NCBI GenBank assembly: GCA_016302935.1
Contig: JAEDMO010000001.1
Location: 1 to 64,000, forward strand
Source: Bacilli bacterium
Lineage (GTDB): Bacteria > Bacillota_I > Bacilli_A > RF39 > UBA660
Direction of reading: 5' to 3'
DNA: 64,000 bases
In this document: positions 26,512-35,350 of the stretch, piece by piece
Layout: every line of letters starts with the position of its first letter
How positions within the stretch are numbered: position 1 is the stretch's first letter
The notes under the pieces: model-generated
What the model saw: the letters and a program-made list of their open reading frames with translations, nothing else
Databases searched by the model: none
Told to the model about the DNA's origin: nothing
Made by a program: the position numbers and the translations under genes

Positions 26512-26531
26512 AAAAAAGGCAAGTTAAGCCT
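26512..26531 (-). terminator. Terminator after spoIIQ
   Basis: Minus-strand AGGC-TTAACTT-GCCT is followed by TTTTTTC and overlaps the spoIIQ stop codon. The stem is only 4 bp but G+C-rich for this genome. Confidence 0.55.
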
Positions 26532-27168
26532 ATAGTTCTTGTAATTTCTTGCCAAAATAATTTTCGGGGTTTACAACCATACCTTTATAATATAGTTCAA
26601 AGTGAAGATGTTCTTTTAGTTGTTTATTGATGTTATTTACTCCACTTTTACCAATTATTTGGCCTTGTAAGACAGTATCATCGATCTTGACAGTAATATC
26701 TGATAAGCTTTGGTATACACTGATAATTTCATTATTGTGTCTTATTTCAACAATATTGCCTAAGATATTATCTTCTTTAACGTTGATTACAGTGCCGTCC
26801 AATACTGCTACTACGTCAAATGTTCCTTCTTTACGATAGTCGACGCCGGAATTTTGCATGTATGTATTTTCGTAATAAATAATGGCATTTTCTTGGTTAG
26901 TTACATCGCTTTGATAATCATAATAATTTTTAGCAATGCTAATATCTGTATCTAAGTATGGTCTTATTATAGTTGTTTCATTACCTATTACAGGTATGCT
27001 ATAACTTTCTTCTAAAATTTCTTTATCTACATATTTTAAATTTGGTTCTGGATCTTGAAAAACGACATTACTAACTATTAATTGAATAAAGTATATACTT
27101 AATCCAAACGCTACTACAGATAATACATAAATTGTTGGTATAGCTATTTTTTTTAGTTTTTGTTGCAT
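26530..27168 (-). CDS. spoIIQ: SpoIIQ-like M23-fold sporulation protein
   Basis: 212 residues: one membrane helix (about 11-33), then an extracytoplasmic LytM/M23 domain. The domain includes FDVVAVLDGTV, ILGNIVEIRH and HLHFELYYKG (His187, His189). The first zinc ligand of active M23 enzymes (H-x-G-x-D) reads NSGVD, so His is replaced by Asn106. This degeneracy is also known in Bacillus SpoIIQ, which acts as a scaffold with SpoIIIAH across the engulfment septum. It follows spoIID, as in Bacillus. Confidence 0.88.
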   Translation of the reverse strand: MQQKLKKIAIPTIYVLSVVAFGLSIYFIQLIVSNVVFQDPEPNLKYVDKEILEESYSIPVIGNETTIIRPYLDTDISIAKNYYDYQSDVTNQENAIIYYENTYMQNSGVDYRKEGTFDVVAVLDGTVINVKEDNILGNIVEIRHNNEIISVYQSLSDITVKIDDTVLQGQIIGKSGVNNINKQLKEHLHFELYYKGMVVNPENYFGKKLQEL

Positions 27169-27227
27169 ATAATTTTCACCTCTATTTTAAGTTTTTCCTA
27201 ATTAGAAAATTATATACATATATTTTT

Positions 27228-28145
27228 TTAAATTTTTTTAATTTGGGTATTTTGATAATAATGAGTTAGTATTTCTTTATAGTTATAGCCTTTTTTAGCC
27301 ATTCCTAAGGCACCATACTGGCTCATTCCAACGCCATGTCCATAACCAATAGTAGTTATTATTACATTGGTGTTTTCTTGTTCTATGGTAAAGTCTGTAG
27401 ATCTAATTTTTAATTTGTTATATATTTCACGTCCGGTAAATTCTTGATTGTTAATTTTTATTTTTAGGATACGATTAGTAGCACTTCTATCTATGTTTTC
27501 TATTTTTATTTTTTCTTGATAGGGTAGGTTTAGTCGTTCATAAAATTCTTGAAGTGACATTTCTTTAGTGGTTTTAAAAGCGGTAGTTACTTCTTTATCC
27601 CAAGGTGATGATACACTTTTTAAATAAGAAACAGCAAAGTTAAATACCAATTCACTATTTTCGGTATAACCATTGCTAGTTGAAAAAAATAGGGCATCGG
27701 CGATTTGTCCATCACATTCTAAATATTCGTTAAATGTTTCATTTACAGCTGTTTTTAATTTATTAATATTTTTTATGTAATTATCTCCCCAAGCTTTTTT
27801 TAAGTGTTCATTATCTAGGTATACTTGATTTGTTACACTATCTACAACATCATAGTCTTTATCTTTATTATAATCTAATCTTTTTAAGACATAGCTTCTT
27901 GATGCAACTGCTTGGGCTTTTAGAGCTTCTAATTCAAATGATATGGGCATTTCTCCTGCTAAAACACCTAATACATATTCATTTAGTTCAATTTCATCTA
28001 TTTTATCTTTTTGTAATCTTTTGACTCTTACTTTGATGTTTTCATCGGTTTTAAGTTCTATTTCTTTAATGTTTTTTGAATATAGATTTAATATAAAATA
28101 TGGTATTATGATAATAAAAAAAGTAAATATTATAATTTTTTTCAT
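27228..28145 (-). CDS. spoIID: Stage II sporulation protein D (lytic transglycosylase)
   Basis: 305 residues with an N-terminal membrane anchor (about 3-20). SpoIID-domain motifs are VLAGEMPISFELEALKAQAVASRS, with the catalytic glutamate in AGEMP, SNGYTENSE, and GYGHGVGMSQYGALGMAKKGY near the C-terminus. SpoIID cleaves glycan strands during engulfment. It lies between ywzB and spoIIQ, as in the Bacillus ywzB-spoIID-spoIIQ region; ywmB and murAA are absent here. Confidence 0.95.
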   Translation of the reverse strand: MKKIIIFTFFIIIIPYFILNLYSKNIKEIELKTDENIKVRVKRLQKDKIDEIELNEYVLGVLAGEMPISFELEALKAQAVASRSYVLKRLDYNKDKDYDVVDSVTNQVYLDNEHLKKAWGDNYIKNINKLKTAVNETFNEYLECDGQIADALFFSTSNGYTENSELVFNFAVSYLKSVSSPWDKEVTTAFKTTKEMSLQEFYERLNLPYQEKIKIENIDRSATNRILKIKINNQEFTGREIYNKLKIRSTDFTIEQENTNVIITTIGYGHGVGMSQYGALGMAKKGYNYKEILTHYYQNTQIKKI

Positions 28146-28153
28146 AGTTCCTC

Positions 28154-28345
28154 CTAAAATTTGGTTACTACTATAAAATCTACTATAAAATTTACTACTA
28201 AATAACTTAATGAAAATATTATGGCTACATATATTATTCTAGCTTGAACTGGTCTATTTTTTTTGAATATTGCATTAATGTTGATACTATCTAGACTCCA
28301 TACGATTAATGGAAAGACAATTAAGTAGCAAGCAAGTTTAATCAT
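28154..28345 (-). CDS. ywzB: DUF1146 small membrane protein YwzB
   Basis: 63 residues with two membrane helices. The loop DSININAIFKKNRPVQARIIY is the DUF1146 signature. Its start overlaps the rpiB stop region by 8 bp. The function is unknown; it is conserved upstream of spoIID in Bacilli. Confidence 0.85.
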   Translation of the reverse strand: MIKLACYLIVFPLIVWSLDSININAIFKKNRPVQARIIYVAIIFSLSYLVVNFIVDFIVVTKF

Positions 28346-28778
28346 TTTCGTACTCTTTAATTTTTTGAATTCTTTCTATATGTCTTTTATCATTACTAAA
28401 ATTTGTATTTATAAATTTGTCTACTATGTCCTTAGCTATATCGCTGCTTATTTTAGCAGATAAAGCTAAGGCGTTTGCATCGTTATGACTTCTTGCTAGA
28501 ATAGCTTCTTCTTCGTTAGATGCTTTAGCACACCTGATACCTTTAACTTTATTTAAGGCTATATCCATTCCAATACCAGTTCCACAGATAGCTATACCTA
28601 AGTCTATGTCTTTTGTTTGAAGACTCTTTCCTAATTTAAAAGCGTAATCTGGGTAGTCGACACTATCGTCGCTATCTGTTCCATAATCTATTATATTATA
28701 TCCTTTGTTTTCTAAATAATTTGTCAGGGTTTGTTTTAAAACCAAACCTCTATGGTCATTAGTTATTCCTATTTTCAT
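28338..28778 (-). CDS. rpiB: Ribose-5-phosphate isomerase B (RpiB/LacAB family)
   Basis: 146 residues. It starts MKIGITNDHRG and continues DSVDYPDYAFKLGKSL, then GIAICGTGIGMDIALNKVKGIR with the catalytic cysteine in ICGTG, then SHNDANALALSA. The enzyme interconverts ribose-5-P and ribulose-5-P in the pentose phosphate pathway. It is 4 bp downstream of the Cof-type phosphatase. Confidence 0.93.
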   Translation of the reverse strand: MKIGITNDHRGLVLKQTLTNYLENKGYNIIDYGTDSDDSVDYPDYAFKLGKSLQTKDIDLGIAICGTGIGMDIALNKVKGIRCAKASNEEEAILARSHNDANALALSAKISSDIAKDIVDKFINTNFSNDKRHIERIQKIKEYEND

Positions 28779-28782
28779 AATA

Positions 28783-29544
28783 TCATCCTTTCAATAGTTT
28801 TTCTAAATATGCTTTTACTCCGTTTTCATTGTTGGTTAATGTTATTTCATCACTTATTTCTTTTAGTTTCAAAATGGCGTTACCCATAGCAACTTTGTAG
28901 CCTACTTTTTGAAATAAACTTATATCGTTGATAGAATCACCTAAAGCTATAGTTTTATTTTTTTCATATTTTAATAACTTATAAAGATATTCTGCCGATG
29001 ATCCTTTGGATGCTTTTTTATTAATAATATCTATATAGTAAAATGTAGGCTTGTTTTTATTATCTATTAAATATCTTGAATAATTACTAATATGGATATT
29101 TTCTTGTTTCTTTAATATATCAATTAATTTTAATATTGTCTTTTTATTTTTATCTTTTATAGTTATTTTGGATATTTTTGGTAATTCTTCACTATTTTTG
29201 TTTATATTATAATAACTTTTTTCACTGTTGGTAGCAGTGTAAGTGCTTTTACCAATTTTAGATAATATTAGCTTTAAATCTTCTTCGCTTATAAAGATTT
29301 CTTTGATGATTTTTTCTTCTTTTAAGTTATAAATTACAGCTCCATCACTGGCAATAAGGTAGTCTTTGATGTTCAAAGATTTAATAACGGGTTTTAAGTA
29401 CATAAGGTCTCTTCCAGATGTAATAATGATCCTATTATTTTTATCTATTGTTTTTTTTAAGATTTCTTTTGTTTGGATACTAATTTGGCGACTGGAATTG
29501 CGCAGTGTACCATCTAAGTCAATGAAAATTAAATAATTAGACAT
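28783..29544 (-). CDS. Cof-type HAD phosphatase
   Basis: 253 residues. HAD motif I is FIDLDGTLRNSS, motif II ITSGRD, motif III Lys in SKGSSAEYL, and motif IV ALGDSINDISLF. The large C2B cap between residues about 80 and 190 marks the Cof/YidA group, which hydrolyses sugar phosphates or similar small phosphoesters. The substrate cannot be read from the sequence. It is co-transcribed with rpiB. Confidence 0.92.
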   Translation of the reverse strand: MSNYLIFIDLDGTLRNSSRQISIQTKEILKKTIDKNNRIIITSGRDLMYLKPVIKSLNIKDYLIASDGAVIYNLKEEKIIKEIFISEEDLKLILSKIGKSTYTATNSEKSYYNINKNSEELPKISKITIKDKNKKTILKLIDILKKQENIHISNYSRYLIDNKNKPTFYYIDIINKKASKGSSAEYLYKLLKYEKNKTIALGDSINDISLFQKVGYKVAMGNAILKLKEISDEITLTNNENGVKAYLEKLLKG

Positions 29545-29599
29545 ATATTCTCCTTATAATTTGATTATATCATATTGTAATAAAATATTATTCTTTTTG

Positions 29600-30151
29600 C
29601 TATTTTTGATGATGATTTGACATTTTTAATACTTTGGGATAATGCGTTTCTATTGTTTTGTCTAAATCAAATAAGCTGTTGATAACTGGATATTCACTTT
29701 CTTTTAGTTTGGGATCAAAATGGATAGGAAGTCCTCCTTTGTTTTTCCAATATTTTAAATTTCCTTTGTAATCATCTACTAATATAGCGTTAGTAGGGTT
29801 TACATAATGGCTTTTACATATTTCTTTGGGAACAGCGATTACTTTTATTTGATTTGATACTTCTTTTATTATTTTTAATTTGTCCTCGGCTTCTTTTATG
29901 GAATTGACGTGAGTTAAAATTTTGGTTATGTATCTTTTATCTTTAATTAGTTCTTGGAGTGCTGTTAAGGAGTTATTGATTTCTTTGGCGTTTTTAATCA
30001 TATTATAAAAGTCAATTTGTCTAATTAATTTAGTAATTAGATCTTGTTGTTCTGCTGCTAAGCCTGCTTGTAATATTAATGCGTCAATTATTTCATTAGT
30101 GTTATATATTACTCCATCAAAATCTATATATCTATATATGGCGTTGTTCAT
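29600..30151 (-). CDS. HAD-like phosphatase, 5'-nucleotidase-type
   Basis: 183 residues. Motif I is YIDFDGVIYNT (DxD), motif II threonine lies in ILTHVNS, and motif IV is the acidic pair in AILVDDYKGNL, preceded by a lysine-bearing SHYVNP stretch. Helical insertions give a small C1 cap, as in the NT5C-like nucleotidase group. Activity on deoxynucleotides is possible but unproven. An extended -10 (TGTTATAAT, box at 30178-30183) lies just upstream. Confidence 0.7.
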   Translation of the reverse strand: MNNAIYRYIDFDGVIYNTNEIIDALILQAGLAAEQQDLITKLIRQIDFYNMIKNAKEINNSLTALQELIKDKRYITKILTHVNSIKEAEDKLKIIKEVSNQIKVIAVPKEICKSHYVNPTNAILVDDYKGNLKYWKNKGGLPIHFDPKLKESEYPVINSLFDLDKTIETHYPKVLKMSNHHQK

Positions 30152-30226
30152 CTTTCACCAACTTTCTTTGTAATTTAATTATAACATGTATAAATTTATG
30201 TTCAGACTTTACTTGACATTATTTTT

Positions 30227-30260
30227 AAAAAAAATAAGAATAAATTTTAACTTATTCTTA
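30227..30260 (-). terminator. Terminator after rpmE
   Basis: TAAGAATAA (30235-30243) pairs with TTATTCTTA (30252-30260), followed on the minus strand by 8 T. The rpmE stop codon lies in the stem. Confidence 0.8.
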
Positions 30261-30458
30261 CTTTAAACCATATTTTTTATTAAATTTTTCAACATTTCCT
30301 TTTTTAGATGCCATCATTTGTTTTCCTGTATAGAATGGATGACATTTTGAACATACTTCAACATGGATAGGATCTTTGGTTGATTCTGTTTGAAATGTTT
30401 CTCCACAAGCACAAGTTACTGTGGCTAATACAGTTTTTGGATGTATTCCTTTTTTCAT
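30258..30458 (-). CDS. rpmE: 50S ribosomal protein bL31
   Basis: 66 residues from the ATG at 30458. A start 21 bp upstream is rejected because its codons form the ribosome site AGGAGGAAAAATA. Zinc ligands are visible as CAC near residue 16 and CSKC before HPFYTGKQ, so this is the C+ form. The promoter overlaps the end of the next upstream gene. In Bacillus, rpmE also neighbours murZ and fba. Confidence 0.96.
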   Translation of the reverse strand: MKKGIHPKTVLATVTCACGETFQTESTKDPIHVEVCSKCHPFYTGKQMMASKKGNVEKFNKKYGLK

Positions 30459-30514
30459 TATTTTTCCTCCTTCTGCCATAACTAATTTAGTTATAGTAAC
30501 ACAAATCGCTTATT

Positions 30515-30543
30515 ATTATATCAGTAATTTTTAACTTTTTCAA
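30515..30543 (-). promoter_or_regulatory. rpmE promoter
   Basis: Minus-strand TTGAAA (30538-30543) and TATAAT (30515-30520) are separated by 17 bp. The -35 lies within the last codons of the upstream gene. Confidence 0.7.
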
Positions 30544-31213
30544 CTATTATTTTATAAATTTGATAATATCCTTCATTATTAGGGATAAAATTGGTATTAT
30601 TTATAAAATATTTAGGATTATTACTTAGTTTTTCTGCGATATCGATATATTCAAATCCATTTAATTCGGTAACTTTTTTTAACTTAATATTGGCATAAGC
30701 AAAAATATCTTGATTCTCATTTGTTATATCATAATAATTTAATACGAGAACTTTACGATGATTTAATTTGTTAATTTTGCTAAACAGAACTTTTAAATCT
30801 TCAGTCATTTCGTTTATATAACTATATACATTATCGTTATTTAACATTATTTTTGAATATAGTTCATTCATTCCTATAGAAATTGTAATGATATCTGCTT
30901 TGAAAATTAGTTGATTAATTGTTATTTTTTTATCGTTTATTTTAGTTTCTTTGTTTTCGTTTAGAAGATTAATTAAATCTATAATTCGATAATCTTTGTC
31001 TGTGAAGTCTTTGTTATATCCTTCTAATTTTTTTTGTTTTTTTAAGTAATCTTTTAAATAATCACTATATCCGTATCCAATTTTATTATACGGGGTATTT
31101 CCTTTTGATATTGCGTCTCCTAGCGATAAATAATATATTTTGTTATCCGCAGTTTTTATGTGAATTAGATAACATGATAAAAAAAGAATTAAAATAAATA
31201 TTACTTTTTTCAT
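30521..31213 (-). CDS. SGNH-fold exported protein lacking catalytic residues
   Basis: 230 residues with an N-terminal hydrophobic signal or anchor (about 3-18). Block I reads YLSLGDAISKG: the GDS serine is Ala34. Block III reads IGMNELY (GxN kept, D changed to E). The C-terminal DxxH block reads NTNFIPNNEGYYQI, with the histidine replaced by Ile210. The fold is thus SGNH/GDSL-like, but the Ser-His dyad is missing, pointing to a binding role or changed chemistry. It lies between murA and rpmE. Confidence 0.7.
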   Translation of the reverse strand: MKKVIFILILFLSCYLIHIKTADNKIYYLSLGDAISKGNTPYNKIGYGYSDYLKDYLKKQKKLEGYNKDFTDKDYRIIDLINLLNENKETKINDKKITINQLIFKADIITISIGMNELYSKIMLNNDNVYSYINEMTEDLKVLFSKINKLNHRKVLVLNYYDITNENQDIFAYANIKLKKVTELNGFEYIDIAEKLSNNPKYFINNTNFIPNNEGYYQIYKIIVEKVKNY

Positions 31214-31238
31214 AGGTCACTTCCTATTTTAAGTATAT

Positions 31239-32489
31239 TTATATTAATTCTATTTTAGCACCTACTTGCGATAACTTGGTAATGATGTTTTCGTATCCTC
31301 TTATTATGTGTTCGATATTACTTATCGTAGTTGTTCCTTCAGCGATTAGTCCTAGGACTACTAGGGAAGCTCCTCCTCTTAAATCGGTGGCACTTACTTG
31401 TTTGCCTTTTAGAGGGGTGGGACCTGAGATAATTGCATTTTTGTTACCAATCACTTCTATTTTAGCTCCCATTTTGTTAGTGTCTTTGATATTTTGAAAT
31501 CTGTTTTCATAAATTGTTTCTTCTATTCTACTTATACCATTACATTGAGTTAGTAAGGGAACAATTATTTGTTGTAGGTCTGTTGGATAACCGGGGTAAA
31601 CTTGTGTCTTTATTTTTAGTGGTTTATATTTATCACTTCTGTTTACAATGATGTAATCTTCTTTTATCTGAAGTTTAGCACCACATTCTTTTAATTTAGA
31701 AATTAGTGATTCTAGATGACTGGGAATAATTTTATTTATTTTTAGATTTTCTCCTAAAAGTGCTCCTATAATTAAGTAGGTGCCCGCTTCTATTCTATCG
31801 GGAATTACTTCTGTAAAGCATTTGTGTAAGTATTTTACTCCTTCTATTTTGATAATACTAGTTCCTGCTCCTTTAATTTTAGCTCCCATACTGTTTAAAA
31901 ATGTAGCAACATTAACAATTTCTGGTTCTTTAGCGGCGTTTTCTATCGTTGTGTTTCCTTCTGCTTTTACCGCTGCTAGAAGGGTATTAATTGTTGCTCC
32001 AACGCTTGGAATATCTAAGTAAACATAGCCCCCAGTTAGTTTATCAGCGGTTATTTTGTATTTATTTCCATCTTCTTCTACTTTGGCTCCTAAAGCCGTA
32101 TATCCTTTTAGAGTTTGATCTATCGGTCTTGCTCCAATTGAGCATCCACCTGGAAAATACATCGATACTTCTTTGTATTTACCGAGTAGGGCAGACATAA
32201 AATAATATGATGCTCTTAGTTTTTTAGAAATAATTTCTGGTATTTCTTTATTTTCTAGAGTGCTGGTATCAATTTTTATGGTGTCATTATTTTTTTCTAT
32301 TTTAGCATTTAAATATGTTAGTATTTCTTCTAGAGCTTCAACGTCAGATATTTGAGGAACATTACTGATAGTGCATTCTTCATCGCAAAGAATGGCTGCA
32401 GGTATCAGTGCTACTGCACTATTTTTAGCTCCACTTATATCAATAGTTCCGCTTAGAATGTGTTTTCCTTCTATTTTTATTTTAGGCAT
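31239..32489 (-). CDS. murA: UDP-N-acetylglucosamine 1-carboxyvinyltransferase (MurA)
   Basis: 416 residues, full length. It starts with GTIDISGAKNSAVALIPA. The catalytic cysteine sits in PGGCSIGARPID, near residue 114, and the YPTDLQ segment and RGGASLVV are present. The enzyme adds enolpyruvate to UDP-GlcNAc, the first committed step of peptidoglycan synthesis, and the cysteine is the fosfomycin target. Placement between rpmE and fba matches Bacillus murZ (murAB). Confidence 0.97.
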   Translation of the reverse strand: MPKIKIEGKHILSGTIDISGAKNSAVALIPAAILCDEECTISNVPQISDVEALEEILTYLNAKIEKNNDTIKIDTSTLENKEIPEIISKKLRASYYFMSALLGKYKEVSMYFPGGCSIGARPIDQTLKGYTALGAKVEEDGNKYKITADKLTGGYVYLDIPSVGATINTLLAAVKAEGNTTIENAAKEPEIVNVATFLNSMGAKIKGAGTSIIKIEGVKYLHKCFTEVIPDRIEAGTYLIIGALLGENLKINKIIPSHLESLISKLKECGAKLQIKEDYIIVNRSDKYKPLKIKTQVYPGYPTDLQQIIVPLLTQCNGISRIEETIYENRFQNIKDTNKMGAKIEVIGNKNAIISGPTPLKGKQVSATDLRGGASLVVLGLIAEGTTTISNIEHIIRGYENIITKLSQVGAKIELI

Positions 32490-32506
32490 AAAAACCTCCT
32501 ACCTTA

Positions 32507-33349
32507 TTATATGTTAGTGAACAAATTTGTCTTTTCTTTTACGACTTTTTTTAAATTTTTTTCACCGGATGATATTATTTTTCTTGGGTCATATACATTA
32601 GGATTATTTTTAATATAATCTCTTACACCCTCATTCCAGGCTTGTTGCAATTCGGTATTTACATTTATTTTGGCAGTTCCGCATTGGATAGCTTTTTTTA
32701 TCATAGTATCTGGTATGCCTGATCCCCCGTGCAATACAAGAGGAATGTTTATACTATTGCTTATTTTTTTCATAGTGTCAAAGTCTAAGTTTGGTTCTTT
32801 TTGATATGGTCCATGAACACTTCCTAGGGCAGGAGCCACACTGTCAATATGAGTTTCGTTTACAAACTTGATAACATCTTCTAATTTAGCATTGGTGTTA
32901 CTTGCACTAATGTTATCCTCTTTCCCACCAATTAAGCCTATCTCACCTTCTACAGTAACGTTTCTTGGATAGGCATATTCTACTACCTTTTGGGTAAGGT
33001 TTATATTTTCTTCTAGGGGTAGGTGAGATCCATCGATCATTACAGAAGTAAATCCTGCGTTAATGCAATCTTGGCAAACCGATAAGCTACTACCGTGGTC
33101 TAGATGTAAGGCTACATTTATAGTAATGTTTAATTCTTCAATTAAACTTGTTACTATGTTGCTTACTACTTTAGGACCACCCATATATTTAATAGCTCCT
33201 TCGCTTACTCCTAGAATTACAGGTGTTTTTAATTGCTCACATTCTTCTAATATGTATTTTGTCCATTCTAAGTTATTAATATTAAATTGTGCGATGGCAT
33301 ACTTGTTTTCATATGCATTTTCTAGCATTATTTTAGTATTTGATATCAT
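32507..33349 (-). CDS. fba: Class II fructose-bisphosphate aldolase family
   Basis: 280 residues. Zinc and substrate motifs are ALHLDHGSS, VTVEGEIGLIGGKED, SVAPALGSVHGPY and PLVLHGGSGIPD. These belong to the class II aldolase family, which splits fructose-1,6-bisphosphate or close analogues such as tagatose-1,6-bisphosphate. Synteny with murZ-fba favours FbaA. It lies 17 bp upstream of murA on the same transcript. Confidence 0.95.
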   Translation of the reverse strand: MISNTKIMLENAYENKYAIAQFNINNLEWTKYILEECEQLKTPVILGVSEGAIKYMGGPKVVSNIVTSLIEELNITINVALHLDHGSSLSVCQDCINAGFTSVMIDGSHLPLEENINLTQKVVEYAYPRNVTVEGEIGLIGGKEDNISASNTNAKLEDVIKFVNETHIDSVAPALGSVHGPYQKEPNLDFDTMKKISNSINIPLVLHGGSGIPDTMIKKAIQCGTAKINVNTELQQAWNEGVRDYIKNNPNVYDPRKIISSGEKNLKKVVKEKTNLFTNI

Positions 33350-33378
33350 ATTTAATCACCTATTTTTATGATAAATGA

Positions 33379-33410
33379 TAAAAAAAAAGATGTCAACTTT
33401 TATGACACCT
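33379..33410 (-). terminator. Terminator between mntP and fba
   Basis: AGGTGTCA (minus strand) pairs with TGACATCT, including one G-U pair, and is followed by 8 T. Confidence 0.75.
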
Positions 33411-33423
33411 ATTTACATTAATA

Positions 33424-33960
33424 TTATTTTATGAAATAGTATATTGATAGTATTAGTAATATTATGCCTCCTATTAGGGTTGAGTATTTACCGAAATGGA
33501 TATTTAACTGATTACCAAAATTAAGACCAAGGTAAGTAAATGTCATACTGGTGAGGGCGAATATTAATGCTGATTGAATATAATTAGTGTTAATGACATG
33601 GAGTCCAATACCTGTGGAAAAACTATCAATGCTAACACTAAAGCCAAATAATAATAGTCCTTGTAAGTTTAATGGTTTGAGTTCCTCATTATCTTTAAAT
33701 GTCGATACAATCATTTGGATTGATATAATTAAGAAAATAATACTTACTAAGATATTTAGGTTTATGATTATATATTTTTCAATAATAGTACCAAAATATA
33801 GTCCGATTAAGGGCATTATAAAATGATAAGTACCTACAATTAACGATAGAAGTATTTTGTTTTTCTTAGTAATACCTTTGGTTCCATATATAATCGATAG
33901 GGAAAAGGTATCCATACTTAAGCTAATTCCAATAATCAGAGTGGTTAATATTGTATCCAT
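33424..33960 (-). CDS. mntP: MntP/YtaF-family membrane protein
   Basis: 178 residues with six hydrophobic helices in two similar halves. Each half has a polar helix with Asp: GISLSMDTFSLSI and GFSVSIDSFSTGI. This twofold D-x-F-S pattern is typical of MntP manganese exporters and the related YtaF. Bacillus has MntP (ywlD) close to spoIIR, which fits the neighbour here. Manganese export is inferred from the family. Confidence 0.85.
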   Translation of the reverse strand: MDTILTTLIIGISLSMDTFSLSIIYGTKGITKKNKILLSLIVGTYHFIMPLIGLYFGTIIEKYIIINLNILVSIIFLIISIQMIVSTFKDNEELKPLNLQGLLLFGFSVSIDSFSTGIGLHVINTNYIQSALIFALTSMTFTYLGLNFGNQLNIHFGKYSTLIGGIILLILSIYYFIK

Positions 33961-34009
33961 ATTTGTTCTCCTAAATAATATTACTAAAATTAAGGAGAAT
34001 ATATTACTG

Positions 34010-34534
34010 TTATTTTTTAAATATTTTATCTAGTAGTTCTAATACTTTGAATTTGTATTCAACTTCTGTATTTTCTTCTGCTTCTAAAAGACAAAGTGGG
34101 GGAAATAATACACACCACCAATTATCGCCTTGGCCACTTCCAATAGTTATGACTAAGGATTCATAATCTCCTTGTTCGTAGGTTACACCTTTATATACTT
34201 TTTTAGGAAAATAGTTAAGTCCAAAATTGATATTAATCTCTTTGGTATAATTTTTTTTAATAAATAGTTTTTCTATTTTTTCTCGATATTTATTTATGTT
34301 ACTCTTGATGATATTGCGAGATGTTTCTATTTCGGTTATGTCGTTTAGATTATCTTTTATTTCTTCTTCCATTATTTTTTTTACTTCATTTTTTATGTAT
34401 TGATCATAGACACTGTTAGAATCGGCGATAATCCTTAATCTTATGGCACTTTTGGGAATAATGATATTTTCTTTGTTATTGGTTATTTGATAGATTATAA
34501 AGATACTTAATACAATAATTATGGTTTTTTTCAT
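34010..34534 (-). CDS. spoIIR: Stage II sporulation protein R
   Basis: 174 residues. An N-terminal signal or anchor (about 3-16) precedes IRLRIIADSNSVYDQYIKNEV, and the C-terminal block GQGDNWWCVLFPPLC is diagnostic. SpoIIR is made in the forespore and triggers SpoIIGA to process pro-sigma-E. The location near prmC and prfA matches Bacillus. Confidence 0.95.
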   Translation of the reverse strand: MKKTIIIVLSIFIIYQITNNKENIIIPKSAIRLRIIADSNSVYDQYIKNEVKKIMEEEIKDNLNDITEIETSRNIIKSNINKYREKIEKLFIKKNYTKEININFGLNYFPKKVYKGVTYEQGDYESLVITIGSGQGDNWWCVLFPPLCLLEAEENTEVEYKFKVLELLDKIFKK

Positions 34535-34591
34535 ATAAAAAAATCACCCTTTCATTTAATTTATGGGTAATTTTTTTTAAATTTATACAAT

Positions 34592-34990
34592 TTATATTTT
34601 TCTAATATTATTTATAATCATATTTATTGTTAATATAAAAATAATTATTTTATAATTTTTACTTATACTGTTAATAGATTTTTCAAAATAATTGTTTTGG
34701 GTGAATATATCTATTAAATATAGGATAGTTAATAAAAACAATATTATTAATAGTGGAATTGCTAAAATGTTATATTTTAGTGACGAGATAAAATTTAATT
34801 TTAATATTTCTTTGAAGGCTCTGGTAAGTCCACAAGCGGGACAAGATATTTTAAAGATTTTTTTAAATAAGCATGGGCAGTTAATTAATTTGGTGAAAAG
34901 AAAAAGAAGTATTATAATTCCTATTACTATTGGAATAAAATACTTTTTAAATTTACTTATTTTAGTCTTTGAGTGGGATGTTGTTAGCAT
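34592..34990 (-). CDS. DUF2752 membrane protein
   Basis: About 132 residues from the ATG at 34990; a TTG one codon earlier is less likely. The DUF2752 mark CPACGLTRAF lies near residue 50, and three hydrophobic helices are present. Its 5' end overlaps the TM2 gene by 29 bp, an unusually long overlap, so translation may depend on the upstream gene. The function of the family is unknown. Confidence 0.8.
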   Translation of the reverse strand: MLTTSHSKTKISKFKKYFIPIVIGIIILLFLFTKLINCPCLFKKIFKISCPACGLTRAFKEILKLNFISSLKYNILAIPLLIILFLLTILYLIDIFTQNNYFEKSINSISKNYKIIIFILTINMIINNIRKI

Positions 34991-35300
34991 CAACGTTAAT
35001 ATTGCCCGCTAAAATCATTATACCTTCTACTAATCCCCAAATACCTACTATGGGACTTAAAATTCCACAACTTAGTATACTAATTAATAGTTGAGTTGTA
35101 GCTTTTCCATTATATCCTAGGTAAAAGTTATGCACTCCTAAGGCTCCTAGAAATATTCCTAGTAAACCTGCTACTAGTTTGGATTTAGCGTTTGGATTAG
35201 TGTTTGCTGTTTTTTGGTTTTGTACATATTTACCACAGTTTAAACAAACGTCTTGGTCATCGTTTAATTTAGCCCCACAGTTTTGACAGAATTTTGCCAT
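34962..35300 (-). CDS. Zinc-ribbon TM2-domain membrane protein
   Basis: 112 residues. The N-terminal zinc ribbon is FCQNCGAKL...CLNCGK (two CxxC). Then a TM2 domain: KLVAGLLGIFLGALGVHNFYLGY, a second helix and a short tail. Such proteins are common in Bacillota with no defined role. They often pair with DUF2752, as here. An extended -10 (ATGATATAAT, box at 35324-35329) precedes it. Confidence 0.88.
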   Translation of the reverse strand: MAKFCQNCGAKLNDDQDVCLNCGKYVQNQKTANTNPNAKSKLVAGLLGIFLGALGVHNFYLGYNGKATTQLLISILSCGILSPIVGIWGLVEGIMILAGNINVDANNIPLKD

Positions 35301-35323
35301 ACTACCACTCCTTTTCTTTTTTT

Positions 35324-35332
35324 ATTATATCA
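35324..35332 (-). promoter_or_regulatory. Extended -10 promoter for the TM2/DUF2752 pair
   Basis: Minus-strand TGATATAAT lies 24 bp before the gene start. No convincing -35 is seen. Confidence 0.5.
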
Positions 35333-35350
35333 TACATTTTTGTTTTTTTG

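Noticed and set aside
30459..30479. Seven extra N-terminal codons for bL31
   Set aside because: These codons contain the AGGAGG ribosome site for the ATG at 30458.
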